22,095 bases of DNA from CAZFLM01 sp964519955 (GTDB lineage: Bacteria; Armatimonadota; Chthonomonadetes; Chthonomonadales; CAJBBX01): positions 1-22,095 of the forward strand of contig CAZFLM010000093.1 in the NCBI GenBank assembly GCA_964519955.1, given 5' to 3'. Made by a program: the position numbers and the translations under genes. The notes under the pieces were generated by a model, which was not told the origin of the DNA, ran no database searches, and saw nothing but the letters and a program-made list of their open reading frames with translations. Shown here one piece after another: positions 1-7,001 of the stretch (the stretch's first letter is position 1; each line of letters starts with the position of its first letter).

Positions 1-118
1 GCACCTATAGGTCAAGTTCCGTAGATGGTACCAACTCGCAGAGATTGTACTTCTCCCACGCATCGCCGCCTTTGCGGGCGGCTTCGACCTGGAGCGGCAC
101 CTGCTGTGCGCCGCGCTC

Positions 119-829
119 ATGGGCAGCACGTCGCACAACACCTACGTGCCGAAGGACGACCCGGACAGCATCGACGACATCGACATCATGGGCGTCGTCG
201 TACCGCCTCCCGCCAGGGCCGTCGGGCTGAAGCCCTGGCAGCACTGGGTGTGGCAGCACGAGGAGCTGGATGTCGTCTGCTACTCGCTCGCCAAGTTCGT
301 CGGGCTCCTGCTGAAGTCGAACCCGAACGTGGTGGGGCTGCTCTGGCTTCGTCCCGAGCACTACCTGCACCGCCACCCGCTGTTCGAGCGCCTCGCCGCC
401 AGCCGCGACCTGTTCACCAGCAAGCGCGCCTATCCGGCGTTCGTCGGCTATGCGTCGGCGCAGCTCCAGAACATGGCGCCGCGCGAGTTCCGGGGCTACA
501 TGGGCGCCAAGCGCAAGGCCCTCGTCGAGCGCTACGGTTACGACACGAAGAGCGCCGCGCACGCGATCCGGCTCCTGCGTATGGGCACGGAGCTGCTCGA
601 TACCGGCGCGCTGAAGGTGTACCGCGACGCCGACGCCGAGGAGATACGCGCCATCAAGCGCGGGGAGTGGTCGCTGGACGAGGTGAAGGCCGAAGGGGAG
701 CGGCTCTTCGAGGCGGCGCGCCTGGCGCATGAGCGCTCCCCGCTGCCGGACGAGCCGGATGCTGCCCGCGCCGAGGAGCTTCTGGTCGGCATCACGCTCG
801 ACCTGTGGCGTGCGAACGGCGAGGTGTGA
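119..829 (+). CDS. Predicted nucleotidyltransferase (COG3541-like), start uncertain
   Basis: The protein (236 aa from ATG 119) opens with GSTSHNT and then DDIDIMGV, the Gly-Ser and D-x-D signature of the polymerase-beta-type nucleotidyltransferase fold (G2-S3, D20, D22). The layout resembles the YcgL/COG3541 group of predicted nucleotidyltransferases, whose substrate is unknown. A helical C-terminal half (about 130-230) rich in basic residues follows. The start is doubtful: the Gly-Ser motif normally follows a strand and helix, and the same frame upstream reads FDLERHLLCAAL just before M1, which looks coding. That frame is open back to a TAG at 8-10 but has no ATG, GTG or TTG before 119. Either a rare start is used, or the 5' end is broken by a frameshift, or it was lost at the window edge. 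Family call fairly firm; substrate unknown. Confidence 0.65.
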   Translation: MGSTSHNTYVPKDDPDSIDDIDIMGVVVPPPARAVGLKPWQHWVWQHEELDVVCYSLAKFVGLLLKSNPNVVGLLWLRPEHYLHRHPLFERLAASRDLFTSKRAYPAFVGYASAQLQNMAPREFRGYMGAKRKALVERYGYDTKSAAHAIRLLRMGTELLDTGALKVYRDADAEEIRAIKRGEWSLDEVKAEGERLFEAARLAHERSPLPDEPDAARAEELLVGITLDLWRANGEV

Positions 830-848
830 TGGGAGGCGCATCGCGCTC

Positions 849-876
849 TTGACAATCCTCGGCAACCCGCTACAAT
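849..876 (+). promoter_or_regulatory. Sigma-70 promoter for the SPFH gene
   Basis: TTGACA (849-854) and TACAAT (871-876) are separated by 16 bp, an almost perfect housekeeping promoter. The predicted start of transcription is near 883. The first good ribosome site on the transcript lies at 1087-1091, so the leader is about 217 nt. An ATG falls exactly at 883, but the reading frame from it runs out of frame through the SPFH gene and has no coding character. Confidence 0.8.
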
Positions 877-962
877 AGCGCCATGTGCACGCCTGCGGCG
901 CCAGGCGCGTCCCGCGATTGGCGGCACATCTCGATGGGGCTCCTAACCCTACCCAGCGCCGC

Positions 963-1066
963 AGGTCTCCCGGGGGGCCGGCTCAACCAGTCCGGACGCC
1001 GCCTTGCGGGCCGCCGCGTTGCGACGGTCCCCGCGTGCGTCCGGCGAGCCGGTCGCCGGGAGACCT
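963..1066 (+). promoter_or_regulatory. Structured leader RNA: long rod-like hairpin in 5' UTR
   Basis: Nested complementary arms can be read directly: AGGTCTCCCGG (963-973) with CCGGGAGACCT (1056-1066), 11 bp perfect; CCGGCT (978-983) with AGCCGG (1047-1052); CCGGACGC (992-999) with GCGTCCGG (1037-1044); GCGGG (1006-1010) with CCCGC (1030-1034). They give a rod of about 104 nt with small asymmetric internal loops, located between the promoter and the ribosome site of the SPFH gene. It could be a cis-regulatory leader or a small RNA sharing the promoter. No known riboswitch or SRP/6S signature was recognised. Confidence 0.55.
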
Positions 1067-1099
1067 ACGGGGCACCTCGCCGTCGGGGAGGCGCGAACC

Positions 1100-1891
1100 G
1101 TGGACTACTCCTACCTCTACCAGCAAGCCGGCCACCGCGACGTGAGCCGCGGCGTGGTGACCATCTACGACTACGAGAAGGGCCTCCTCTATCGGGCAGG
1201 CGCCTTCCAACGTGTGCTGGGCCCTGGGCGGCATCGGATCTGGCCGTTCTCGCGACAGCGCATCGTGGTCGTGGATACCCGCCGCGCCGTCCTCCAGATC
1301 GCCAACCAGAAGGTGCTCACCTCCGACCAGGTGACCGTGACGCTGAACCTGGTGGCCGACTACCGCGTGGCCGATCCGGCGGCTGCCTGCCACAACGTCG
1401 CAGACGCGCCCGGCCAGCTCTACCTCGACGTGCAACTCGCGGCGCGAACCGCGGTCGGGGCCCTGACGGTCGACCAGCTCCTGGCGGAGCGCGGCACGCT
1501 GGGGACGCAGATTCGTGAGACGGTGGTTCCGCTGGCAGCAGCCTACGGGCTGGAACTGCTGTCGGTCGGCCTCAAGGACGTCATCCTGTCGCAGAAGGTG
1601 CGCGATCTACTGATGAAGGAGGTCGAGGCCCGGCGTCTGGCCGCGGCGATGCTGACCGGCGCGCGCGAGGAGGTGGCGGCGCTCCGGGCGATGGCCAACG
1701 CCGCGCGTCTCGCCGAGCAGCACCCGCACCTGCTGCGCCTGCGGGAACTGGCGACGGTGCGCGATGTGGCGCAGGCGGGCGGCAACACGGTGGTCGTCGG
1801 CCTCGGCGGGGCGCCGGTTGTGGGCGCGCCGGTGGGTGGCGAGCCCAAGCCCGCCCACGACTACAGCGAGCCGGACGATGCCGACGAGTAG
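1100..1891 (+). CDS. SPFH/band-7 (slipin-like) protein without membrane anchor
   Basis: This 263-aa protein has the SPFH/band-7 layout: GVVTIYDYEKGLLYRAGAF and LGPGRHRIWPF at about residues 20-50, TSDQVTVTLNLVADYRV in the middle, then LSVGLKDVILSQKVRDLLMKEVEARR and an Ala/Glu/Arg-rich helix that in this family forms coiled-coil oligomers. SPFH proteins usually scaffold membrane microdomains and quality-control proteases. Slipins begin with a hydrophobic hairpin, but none is visible here, so the protein may be cytosolic or held at the membrane by partners. GTG 1100 was chosen because GGAGG at 1087-1091 lies 8 nt upstream. A longer frame from 1004 would run through the leader hairpin and gives unconvincing Arg-rich sequence. 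The tail (VVGLGGAPVVG, then acidic) is low complexity. The gene stands alone behind its own promoter. Confidence 0.8.
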   Translation: MDYSYLYQQAGHRDVSRGVVTIYDYEKGLLYRAGAFQRVLGPGRHRIWPFSRQRIVVVDTRRAVLQIANQKVLTSDQVTVTLNLVADYRVADPAAACHNVADAPGQLYLDVQLAARTAVGALTVDQLLAERGTLGTQIRETVVPLAAAYGLELLSVGLKDVILSQKVRDLLMKEVEARRLAAAMLTGAREEVAALRAMANAARLAEQHPHLLRLRELATVRDVAQAGGNTVVVGLGGAPVVGAPVGGEPKPAHDYSEPDDADE

Positions 1892-1916
1892 GATGCGTCG
1901 CCATCGGCACAAAGAG

Positions 1917-1950
1917 CAGGGCCTCCCTCCCAGACGGGACGGAGGCCCTG
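1917..1950. terminator. Hairpin terminator between convergent genes
   Basis: CAGGGCCTCC (1917-1926) pairs perfectly with GGAGGCCCTG (1941-1950) around a 14-nt loop, 25 bp after the SPFH stop. No T-run follows, but the position between two convergent genes supports a terminator role. Confidence 0.6.
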
Positions 1951-2050
1951 TGCACAGCGGCGAGGTCGATCGATCGGTCCCAGCGGACGGGCGCGGAGGC
2001 CCATCCCACCGCGGCGCTCGCACATCACCGGTGTCCATGGCCGTCGGTGC

Positions 2051-3385
2051 CTACCCCTTGTAGATAGGCAACTTCCAGGGCTTGCGGTACTCGCGGTAGT
2101 AGGACTGGGTGTTCTTGCCCGCCCTGCCCACGATGTCCATCTTCTCCTTGCTCCAGTGCACGGTCTCGCCCGCCAGCATCGACACGTTGGCCAGGTGGCA
2201 GACGATGGTGGTCTGGGCCATGGATGCGAGGTTCGATCGGGGCTGTTCGCGCGACTTCAGACAGTCGAGCCAGTTCTGCCAGTGGTCGTTGGTGGGCTCC
2301 ACGCGCTCGTTGGGGATGAGGTTGCCATCCGGATCCAGGATCTGCCAGCCGCCGCGCCACACGCGCACCGTTTTGCCCTCGGCACTGACGAACTCCGAGC
2401 CGTGGTTCGGCTTGCCGGGGAAGTCGCGGCCCGTCTGCCAGTGGAGCATGCAGTCCGGGTCCTTGAAGCGCATGATCGTCTGGAAGGTGTCCGGGGCGGT
2501 GCGGCCGTCCTCCGGGAACGCCAGCTTGCCGCCGTAGGAGGTGACCTCGGTGGGCATCGGCAGGTCGGTGTCCTGGCTCATGCCGAGCAGGCAGATGTCC
2601 ATCATGTGGACGCCCCAGTCGCCGGTCATGCCCGTGCCGTAGTTCATGAACCAGCGCCAGTTGCCGTGCACATGGTTCGGCGCGTACGGCATCATGGCTG
2701 CTGGTCCGGTCCAGAAGTCGTAGTCGAGGTTTGGCGGCGGGGCGCTCGGGGCGACGTTGCCGACCCTGGCGCCGTCAGTCATCCAGGCGCGGGTCAGGAT
2801 GATCTTGCCGAGCTTGCCGGAGCGCACGTAGGCGATGGCGTTCGTGAACTCCGCGGTGCTGCGCTGCCAGGTGCCGACCTGGACGATCTTCTTGTAGCGC
2901 TTCACGGCCGCGGCCATCGCCTTCGCCTCGGTGATGTCATGCGAGATCGGCTTCTCGCAGTAGGCGTCCTTGCCGGCCTCGACCGCGTGGATCAGGTTCA
3001 GCGCGTGCCAATGGTCCGGCGTGCCGACAATGACCGCGTCGATATCCTTGCGCTCCAGCATCTTGCGGTAGTCGTGGAAGATCTCCGGCGCGCGGCCGTA
3101 CTTCTCGGTCACGTCCTTGATGTCGCCCGGCATCCGGTTCTTGTCGACGTCGCAGAGGGCGGCCACCTCGACGCCGGGCTTGTCCATCAGCGTGTGCATG
3201 TTGGCCGAGCCCATGCCGCCGCACCCGATGAGGCCGAGGACCACCTTGTCGTTGGCCGCCACCTTGCCCTTCTTCGGAGCCGGCTCGGCGTGGACGGGCA
3301 AGATGCCCGCACCCATCCCCACACCCACCGCCGCCGCCGCGCCGATCAGCTCTCGCCGCGATACCCTCGTCGTGTCTACCGTCAT
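2051..3385 (-). CDS. TAT-exported Gfo/Idh/MocA family oxidoreductase
   Basis: The 444-aa product starts with a twin-arginine signal (SRRELIGAAAAVGVG, RR at 10-11), followed by the Rossmann motif GLIGCGGMG (51-59), an acidic strand end (ALCDVDKNR), GTPDHWHALN, and the family hallmark EKP at 144-146. The C-terminal alpha/beta domain contains GMTGDWGVHMMDICLLG. Family members are NAD(P)-dependent dehydrogenases of sugars, inositols or related polyols; exported forms with bound cofactor are common in Planctomycetes and Armatimonadota. Substrate is not predictable here. On the mRNA, GAGAGGA lies about 8 nt before ATG. It is divergent from the GntR-LacI regulator, so the operator in the shared upstream region could also affect it. 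Its 3' end converges on the SPFH gene. Confidence 0.9.
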   Translation of the reverse strand: MTVDTTRVSRRELIGAAAAVGVGMGAGILPVHAEPAPKKGKVAANDKVVLGLIGCGGMGSANMHTLMDKPGVEVAALCDVDKNRMPGDIKDVTEKYGRAPEIFHDYRKMLERKDIDAVIVGTPDHWHALNLIHAVEAGKDAYCEKPISHDITEAKAMAAAVKRYKKIVQVGTWQRSTAEFTNAIAYVRSGKLGKIILTRAWMTDGARVGNVAPSAPPPNLDYDFWTGPAAMMPYAPNHVHGNWRWFMNYGTGMTGDWGVHMMDICLLGMSQDTDLPMPTEVTSYGGKLAFPEDGRTAPDTFQTIMRFKDPDCMLHWQTGRDFPGKPNHGSEFVSAEGKTVRVWRGGWQILDPDGNLIPNERVEPTNDHWQNWLDCLKSREQPRSNLASMAQTTIVCHLANVSMLAGETVHWSKEKMDIVGRAGKNTQSYYREYRKPWKLPIYKG

Positions 3386-3524
3386 GTCGCTCTCGTCCTC
3401 TCGAAGATGGCCGGCGCCCGGTCGTGGGCCGCGCCTCGCAGGTCTAGGTTCGCCTTCTGCCGCGGAATCCCTGTGGCCGAGTGCTCTGACCAGGCATCGG
3501 TTTGCGAGATGGCGTCTGCCACCC

Positions 3525-3553
3525 TTGACACCCGCACAACGCCCCGATACAAT
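3525..3553 (+). promoter_or_regulatory. Sigma-70 promoter of the GntR-LacI regulator
   Basis: TTGACA (3525-3530) and TACAAT (3548-3553) lie 17 bp apart, a consensus-quality promoter pointing at the regulator gene. Predicted start near 3560, inside the palindrome cluster described next. The rest of the 302-bp space between 3385 and 3688 shows no gene. Confidence 0.82.
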
Positions 3554-3557
3554 GACT

Positions 3558-3586
3558 TGTCAGACATCCGACATGTGCCGCATGTC
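3558..3586. promoter_or_regulatory. Palindromic operator cluster at the transcription start
   Basis: Two dyads sit immediately after the -10 box: TGTCAGACA (3558-3566, a 9-bp odd palindrome) and GACATG-5-CATGTC (3570-3586). The motif TGTC/GACA recurs in both. A repressor bound here would block initiation, so autoregulation by the downstream GntR-LacI protein is the natural inference; which protein binds is not shown by the sequence. Confidence 0.55.
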
Positions 3587-3687
3587 ACGGTGGGACCCCA
3601 CCAAATGCCCTGTGCATTCCCCCGGAAGGAGCGGCGCCCCACCGGCGAACCGGGTGCCTAGTCCTGCGTGCATAGAGAGCGTCACCC

Positions 3688-4830
3688 GTGATCCGCCCGG
3701 TTGCCGGCCCCGAGCTTAAGAGCGAGCGTGTCAAGGACGCCCTGCGGGGCGCGATCGTGCGTGGCGACCTGCGCGTTGGCGAGCAGATTCCGTCCGAGCC
3801 AGCGCTGGTGGAGCGGTTCGGCGTCAGCCGCAGCACGGTGCGGGAGGCAGTCACGTCGCTGGCGGCCGAGGGGCTTGTGACGCGTGCGCATGGCAAGGGC
3901 ACCTTCGTCTGCGAGCGCCCGGTGCGTCACAAGACGGTCGCCGTCGTCATGCCGTACCTGTTCGTGAGCCCGAACTCGCCGCTGCGAGCCGGCATGGAAG
4001 TCATCCCCAGCCTGACGCAGGCCATCGAGGCCGAGTGCCGTCGCCGCGGGATGAGCATCATGCTGTACCTGAGCAACAACGATCCGCTGATCGAGCGCGA
4101 GAACCTGCGCCAGATCCCGCAGCGCAGCATCGATGCAGCGATCGTGAACTACATGGGCGGGAGCGCCAACATCGACTGCCTGTGCGGTATCCAGGCTGCC
4201 GGGCTTCCGCTAGTGATGATCGATACGCGCGCCGACGACGTCGACTGCACCACGATCTCGACAGACAATCGCCGCGGCGCGTACGAGGCAACGACCCGTC
4301 TCCTTGAGGCCGGCGCGCGCTCGGTGTCGTACCTAACCGGGCCCGTGTGCAACTCGGCCCTGGTCGATCGGCGCGCCGGCTATCTGGATGCGATGGCGCG
4401 CGCGGCCTTGGCGCCGGATGTCGTGACGCTGGACGACGGGGCGATGGAGCCGGCGGGCGATCCCGACAGCGCTTGCGGCCTGGCGCTGAGGTCGATCAGG
4501 GCGGTTTGCGAGCCTCACGGTATCCTAACGGCCGATGCGGTAATCCTGAGTGGGGTGGTGCGTGCCGGGCAGGCCCTGAGCCTGCGATCGGACTATTACC
4601 TGCTTGCTTGCTTCGACGAACCTGTTCTGAACAATACCGACGCACCCGCAGTCATCAAGGTGGTACAGCCATTCGACGAGATCGGACGGCTGAGCGTTGA
4701 GACGATTGAGGAGGAGCTTAGCGGCGAGACGCAGAAAGGCCAGGTGCACCGGCGCATTGAGTTGCCGCCCCGTATTGAGTTGGTGGGGCGATGCGTGCCA
4801 GCGAACGGATGTTCACGGGGAGACCCGTGA
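3688..4830 (+). CDS. GntR-type HTH fused to LacI-type sensor domain regulator
   Basis: The 380-aa protein has an N-terminal GntR winged helix (residues ~10-72: LRGAIVRGDLRVGEQIPSEP, FGVSRSTVREAV, GLVTRAHGKGTF). A LacI/GalR periplasmic-binding-like domain follows (from ~80: VAVVMPYL, AIVNYMGG, GLPLVMIDTR, STDNRRGAYEATTRLLEAGA, FDEIGRLSVETIEEEL). This is the AraR architecture, in which a sugar or sugar derivative bound by the C-terminal domain releases DNA. GTG 3688 is the only sensible start; the ribosome site is weak (AGAGAG). It ends 49 bp before the first pilin-like gene and shares its direction, so the two are probably one transcript. The C-terminal third of a second copy survives as a decayed fragment at 6640-6920. 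Confidence 0.9.
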   Translation: MIRPVAGPELKSERVKDALRGAIVRGDLRVGEQIPSEPALVERFGVSRSTVREAVTSLAAEGLVTRAHGKGTFVCERPVRHKTVAVVMPYLFVSPNSPLRAGMEVIPSLTQAIEAECRRRGMSIMLYLSNNDPLIERENLRQIPQRSIDAAIVNYMGGSANIDCLCGIQAAGLPLVMIDTRADDVDCTTISTDNRRGAYEATTRLLEAGARSVSYLTGPVCNSALVDRRAGYLDAMARAALAPDVVTLDDGAMEPAGDPDSACGLALRSIRAVCEPHGILTADAVILSGVVRAGQALSLRSDYYLLACFDEPVLNNTDAPAVIKVVQPFDEIGRLSVETIEEELSGETQKGQVHRRIELPPRIELVGRCVPANGCSRGDP

Positions 4831-4879
4831 CACTCGACCGGTCCGGTCCACACCGGACACGCCATCAAGGAGCGATGCA

Positions 4880-5638
4880 ATGTTGCGTGGGAGACGTGAT
4901 CGGGGCTTCACCCTGATCGAGCTGCTCGTAGTTATCGCCATTATTGCCATTCTCGCGGCCATCCTGTTCCCCGTGTTCGCCAAGGCCCGGGAGCAAGCCC
5001 GAAAGACGAGCTGTCTGTCCAACCTCAAGCAGTTGGGACTGGGCTTCATGATGTACGCCCAGGACTACGACGAGGCCCTGCCGGGCATGCCTTTCCAGTA
5101 TGACGGGTGCACCTACGGCGTGAACTGCATCTTCCCGTGGGATGCGTGGCCGGGCTCGGTTGACTGGACCGGCGTGTTTACGCATGCCGTGCAGCCCTAC
5201 CTCAAGAGCCGGCAGATCATGCAGTGCCCCAGCGCGACCGAAGTCGATCGGTGGAGCGGGGCAAACGGCCTGTCGTACTGCTACAGCGAGTATCTGTACA
5301 ACAACCGAAACAACTACACCAAGCTCGCCGCGCTCTCGAACGCGCCAGAGGGCGTTGCCAACGTGTCGATGCTGAGCGAGTGCTTCTCGAGTGGCATCTA
5401 CATGGACTGGGAGGGCGGCGGACCGACGTTGCCCGACGGCACCATGGACGGCCTGAACCGCATCCGCTACCACACCTGGAACCCGTGGCAGCCCAACCAT
5501 GAGGGCACCAACCTCTCGTACGCCGACGGGCACTCGAAGTTCATGGCCAAGGACGCGATCCGCAGCTACCGCATGCCATCGGGGTGGTCGGACAACCGCC
5601 AGCGGCCGATCGTCTATCCGGGCGCCCGCCTGCCGTAG
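4880..5638 (+). CDS. Type IV-pilin-like protein with H-x8-DG motif (copy 1)
   Basis: The 252-aa protein carries a class III signal RDRG|FTLIELLVVIAIIAIL, cleaved and methylated by prepilin peptidase after Gly; the Glu five residues into the mature protein is present. The family segment FPVFAKAREQARKTSC, NLKQLGLGFMMYAQDYDE and the C-terminal NHEGTNLSYADGH (His, eight residues, Asp-Gly) place it with the prepilin-type H-X9-DG/DUF1559-like proteins. These proteins occur in large paralogous sets in Planctomycetes and Armatimonadota, and their exact role is unproven. ATG 4880 is preceded by AAGGAG (4867-4872, 7-nt gap). It follows the GntR-LacI gene closely, so a sugar-responsive regulator may set its expression. 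About 45% of the body is shared with copy 2 by eye, strongest at both ends. Confidence 0.9.
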   Translation: MLRGRRDRGFTLIELLVVIAIIAILAAILFPVFAKAREQARKTSCLSNLKQLGLGFMMYAQDYDEALPGMPFQYDGCTYGVNCIFPWDAWPGSVDWTGVFTHAVQPYLKSRQIMQCPSATEVDRWSGANGLSYCYSEYLYNNRNNYTKLAALSNAPEGVANVSMLSECFSSGIYMDWEGGGPTLPDGTMDGLNRIRYHTWNPWQPNHEGTNLSYADGHSKFMAKDAIRSYRMPSGWSDNRQRPIVYPGARLP

Positions 5639-5655
5639 TCGGATTGCCTGTGTGA

Positions 5656-5717
5656 CCTCCTGGCGCATCTTCGTCAGGAGGCAGTGCGACCGGGGCGGGC
5701 GGATTCGCCTGCCCCGG
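5656..5717 (+). terminator. Two tandem hairpins between pilin-like gene and lipoprotein
   Basis: CCTCCTG (5656-5662) pairs with CAGGAGG (5675-5681). Directly after, CCGGGGC (5690-5696) pairs with GCCCCGG (5711-5717), extended inward by five more pairs including one G-T. No T-run follows. They could terminate or attenuate the regulator-pilin transcript before the lipoprotein. Confidence 0.45.
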
Positions 5718-5740
5718 CGCCTCGCGTGAAGGAGAGCAGC

Positions 5741-5941
5741 ATGCGCCGACTGATCCTGGTTCCCTGTGTGTTGGTCTTCGCGCTGGCGTCCCTGTGCGGA
5801 TGCGGCCCGAAGCCGACCGACGCTGAGAAGAACACGCCGCCACCCGAGAGCGCCAAGAACCCGCGGGGCTATACACCCCCGCCCGCGGGTGCGATCGGGA
5901 GCACACCGCCGCCAGGCGCGCCTGCCGGTTCCGGCCGGTAG
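5741..5941 (+). CDS. Small proline-rich lipoprotein (copy 1)
   Basis: A 66-aa protein with a short basic start (MRRLILVP), a hydrophobic stretch and a lipobox LCGC, so Cys about residue 21 should be lipidated by signal peptidase II. The mature part CGPKPTDAEKNTPPPESAKN continues as a Pro/Gly-rich unstructured tail with repeated TPPP. AAGGAG at 5729-5734 is 6 nt before ATG. It lies between the two pilin-like genes and shares its N-terminal CGCGPK and following T-(D/E)-(A/S)-E-(K/R) segment with the next gene. No function is recognised; a membrane-attached tether or pilus accessory is possible but unproven. Confidence 0.75.
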   Translation: MRRLILVPCVLVFALASLCGCGPKPTDAEKNTPPPESAKNPRGYTPPPAGAIGSTPPPGAPAGSGR

Positions 5942-5965
5942 CCCGCCCTCTGGCTTCAATGGACG

Positions 5966-5995
5966 CCTGGGCCCCGCGCCTACGTGGGGCCCAGG
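5966..5995 (+). terminator. Strong hairpin after lipoprotein 1
   Basis: CCTGGGCCCC (5966-5975) pairs perfectly with GGGGCCCAGG (5986-5995) around a 10-nt loop, 24 bp past the stop codon. It lacks a T-run. Confidence 0.6.
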
Positions 5996-6057
5996 GGCGC
6001 CTCTAGTTGGGGCGAGGCACATTGGGCGTGGACAGCATTGTCTGCGAGGAGTAGCTA

Positions 6058-6306
6058 ATGAGGGCTGTACGCCTGCGCTGGCTGTTCGCCGCGCTGGTCG
6101 CGATGGCGGCCTGTGGATGCGGGCCGAAGTTGACGGAGTCTGAGCGCACAGCCGGCAAGCCCGCCAGCGCCAACTTCGAGACGCACCGTGTGGAGCCGCC
6201 GCCGGGATACGATCCGACGCGGAAGCCGGCGGCCCTTCAGGAGAGGCTCGCCAGGAAGGCCAAACAGGCGGAACAGGCCAAGAAGGCCGCCGCGCCCGCG
6301 AAGTAG
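6058..6306 (+). CDS. Small lipoprotein with charged tail (copy 2)
   Basis: An 82-aa protein: MRAVRLRWLFAALVAMAACGCGPK is a signal peptide with a lipobox (MAAC or ACGC). The mature part has a Pro-rich middle (VEPPPGYDPTRKP) and an Ala/Lys-rich helical tail (LARKAKQAEQAKKAAAPAK) that may be surface-bound or bind acidic polymers. GAGGAG at 6046-6051 is 6 nt before ATG. The CGCGPK-L-T-E-S-E-R start parallels the preceding lipoprotein, so the pair is probably paralogous. Function unknown. Confidence 0.72.
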   Translation: MRAVRLRWLFAALVAMAACGCGPKLTESERTAGKPASANFETHRVEPPPGYDPTRKPAALQERLARKAKQAEQAKKAAAPAK

Positions 6307-6341
6307 CCTCACGGAGTCAGCCGGTCGTCGCTGCGGTGTGG

Positions 6342-6362
6342 GCGAAGGCCGGCGGCTTTCGC
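6342..6362 (+). terminator. Hairpin after lipoprotein 2
   Basis: GCGAAGGCC (6342-6350) pairs with GGCTTTCGC (6354-6362) with one G-T pair and a 3-nt loop. It is followed by a moderately T/C-rich stretch (CTCCTCTTGT). Confidence 0.5.
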
Positions 6363-6383
6363 GCTCCTCTTGTCCAGCCTCTA

Positions 6384-6461
6384 CTACTCCAGCGCCTCCC
6401 GCACGAACGCCACGTCGTCGTCCGAAGGGTAGGGCTCCGCCGCCGTCACGTCGCGCGGCCG
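6384..6461 (-). pseudogene. Aldo/keto reductase C-terminal remnant
   Basis: On the minus strand this stretch reads RDVTAAEPYPSDDDVAFV then REALE and two stop codons. It matches the last residues of the intact aldo/keto reductase encoded at 7818-8798 (NVAAAGRYLSDDDVAFV, then REALAG). DNA identity is high over CGCACGAACGCCACGTCGTC. No upstream part of the enzyme can be recognised, so this is a decayed 3' end of a second copy. Confidence 0.75.
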
Positions 6462-6639
6462 CCCCAGTGCCGGCCCGACGCCTTGCGACCGCCGAGCGGG
6501 TCTCCGGTACGCCTTGGCGCAACTCGGGCTGGGCTCGGCAGTCGTGCCCCGCGGAGGCGGCCGGGGGCGCGCGGGCGCGGGCGAACCTGATCGAACGCAA
6601 GGCCGGGTGCAGCGGGCTTTCGAGTCGCCGCCAGGGCCT

Positions 6640-6920
6640 CACCGAATCCTAACCGCCGATGCGGTAGTTCATGTGTGTGTGTAGCGAGTTGGTCCTGCAC
6701 CGGGTGTGCAGCGCGACCGGCATCGCAGCGCACGCCAGCGACCCAGCCCGAGCCCCTCCTCAGGGGCGGGCGGGGCTGATGACGGTCTGGCCCCCGGTTG
6801 TGCCGGGTGGTCGAGCGTCGAGACGATCGACGAACAGACTCGCGGGAGACCTGCAAGCGAACCGGTCAACCAGGAGGATCGGGATGCCGCCCCGGATCGA
6901 GCATCGGGGCGCAGGCTGCC
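6640..6920 (+). pseudogene. GntR-LacI regulator C-terminal remnant
   Basis: Two blocks match the intact regulator gene at nearly the same spacing (173 versus 176 bp). One is ATCCTAACCGCCGATGCGGTA at 6645-6665, against the intact copy at 4522-4542. The other is GAGCGTCGAGACGATCGA at 6813-6830, against 4692-4709, which continues through GCCGCCCCGGAT to about 6920. Part still translates as SVETIDE (intact SVETIEE) and, in another frame, RRIGMPPRIE (intact RRIELPPRIE). At least one frameshift and internal divergence kill it. It lies just upstream of pilin copy 2, exactly where the intact regulator lies relative to pilin copy 1. Confidence 0.7.
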
Positions 6921-7001
6921 CGAGTCGTGCGGCGATGGTGGATCCCATACTGCGGATGTGCCAAGCAGGGGCGCAGATAGCGCCGCAAAGGAGCAGAAAC
7001 A

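Noticed and set aside
963..1066. Cobalamin riboswitch suggested by GGGAGACCT near the B12-box pattern
   Set aside because: The conserved core elements of that riboswitch (such as the GCCACTG block) are absent, and the box is part of a simple perfect stem; the downstream gene is not a B12 gene.
883..1518. Open frame starting with ATG exactly at the predicted transcription start
   Set aside because: It has Arg/Gly/Pro-rich out-of-frame sequence overlapping the SPFH gene and no recognisable domain; the SPFH frame has the ribosome site and family motifs.
6670..6685. Run of TG repeats in the regulator remnant
   Set aside because: Only about five TG units, too short to treat as a microsatellite or phase-variation tract.
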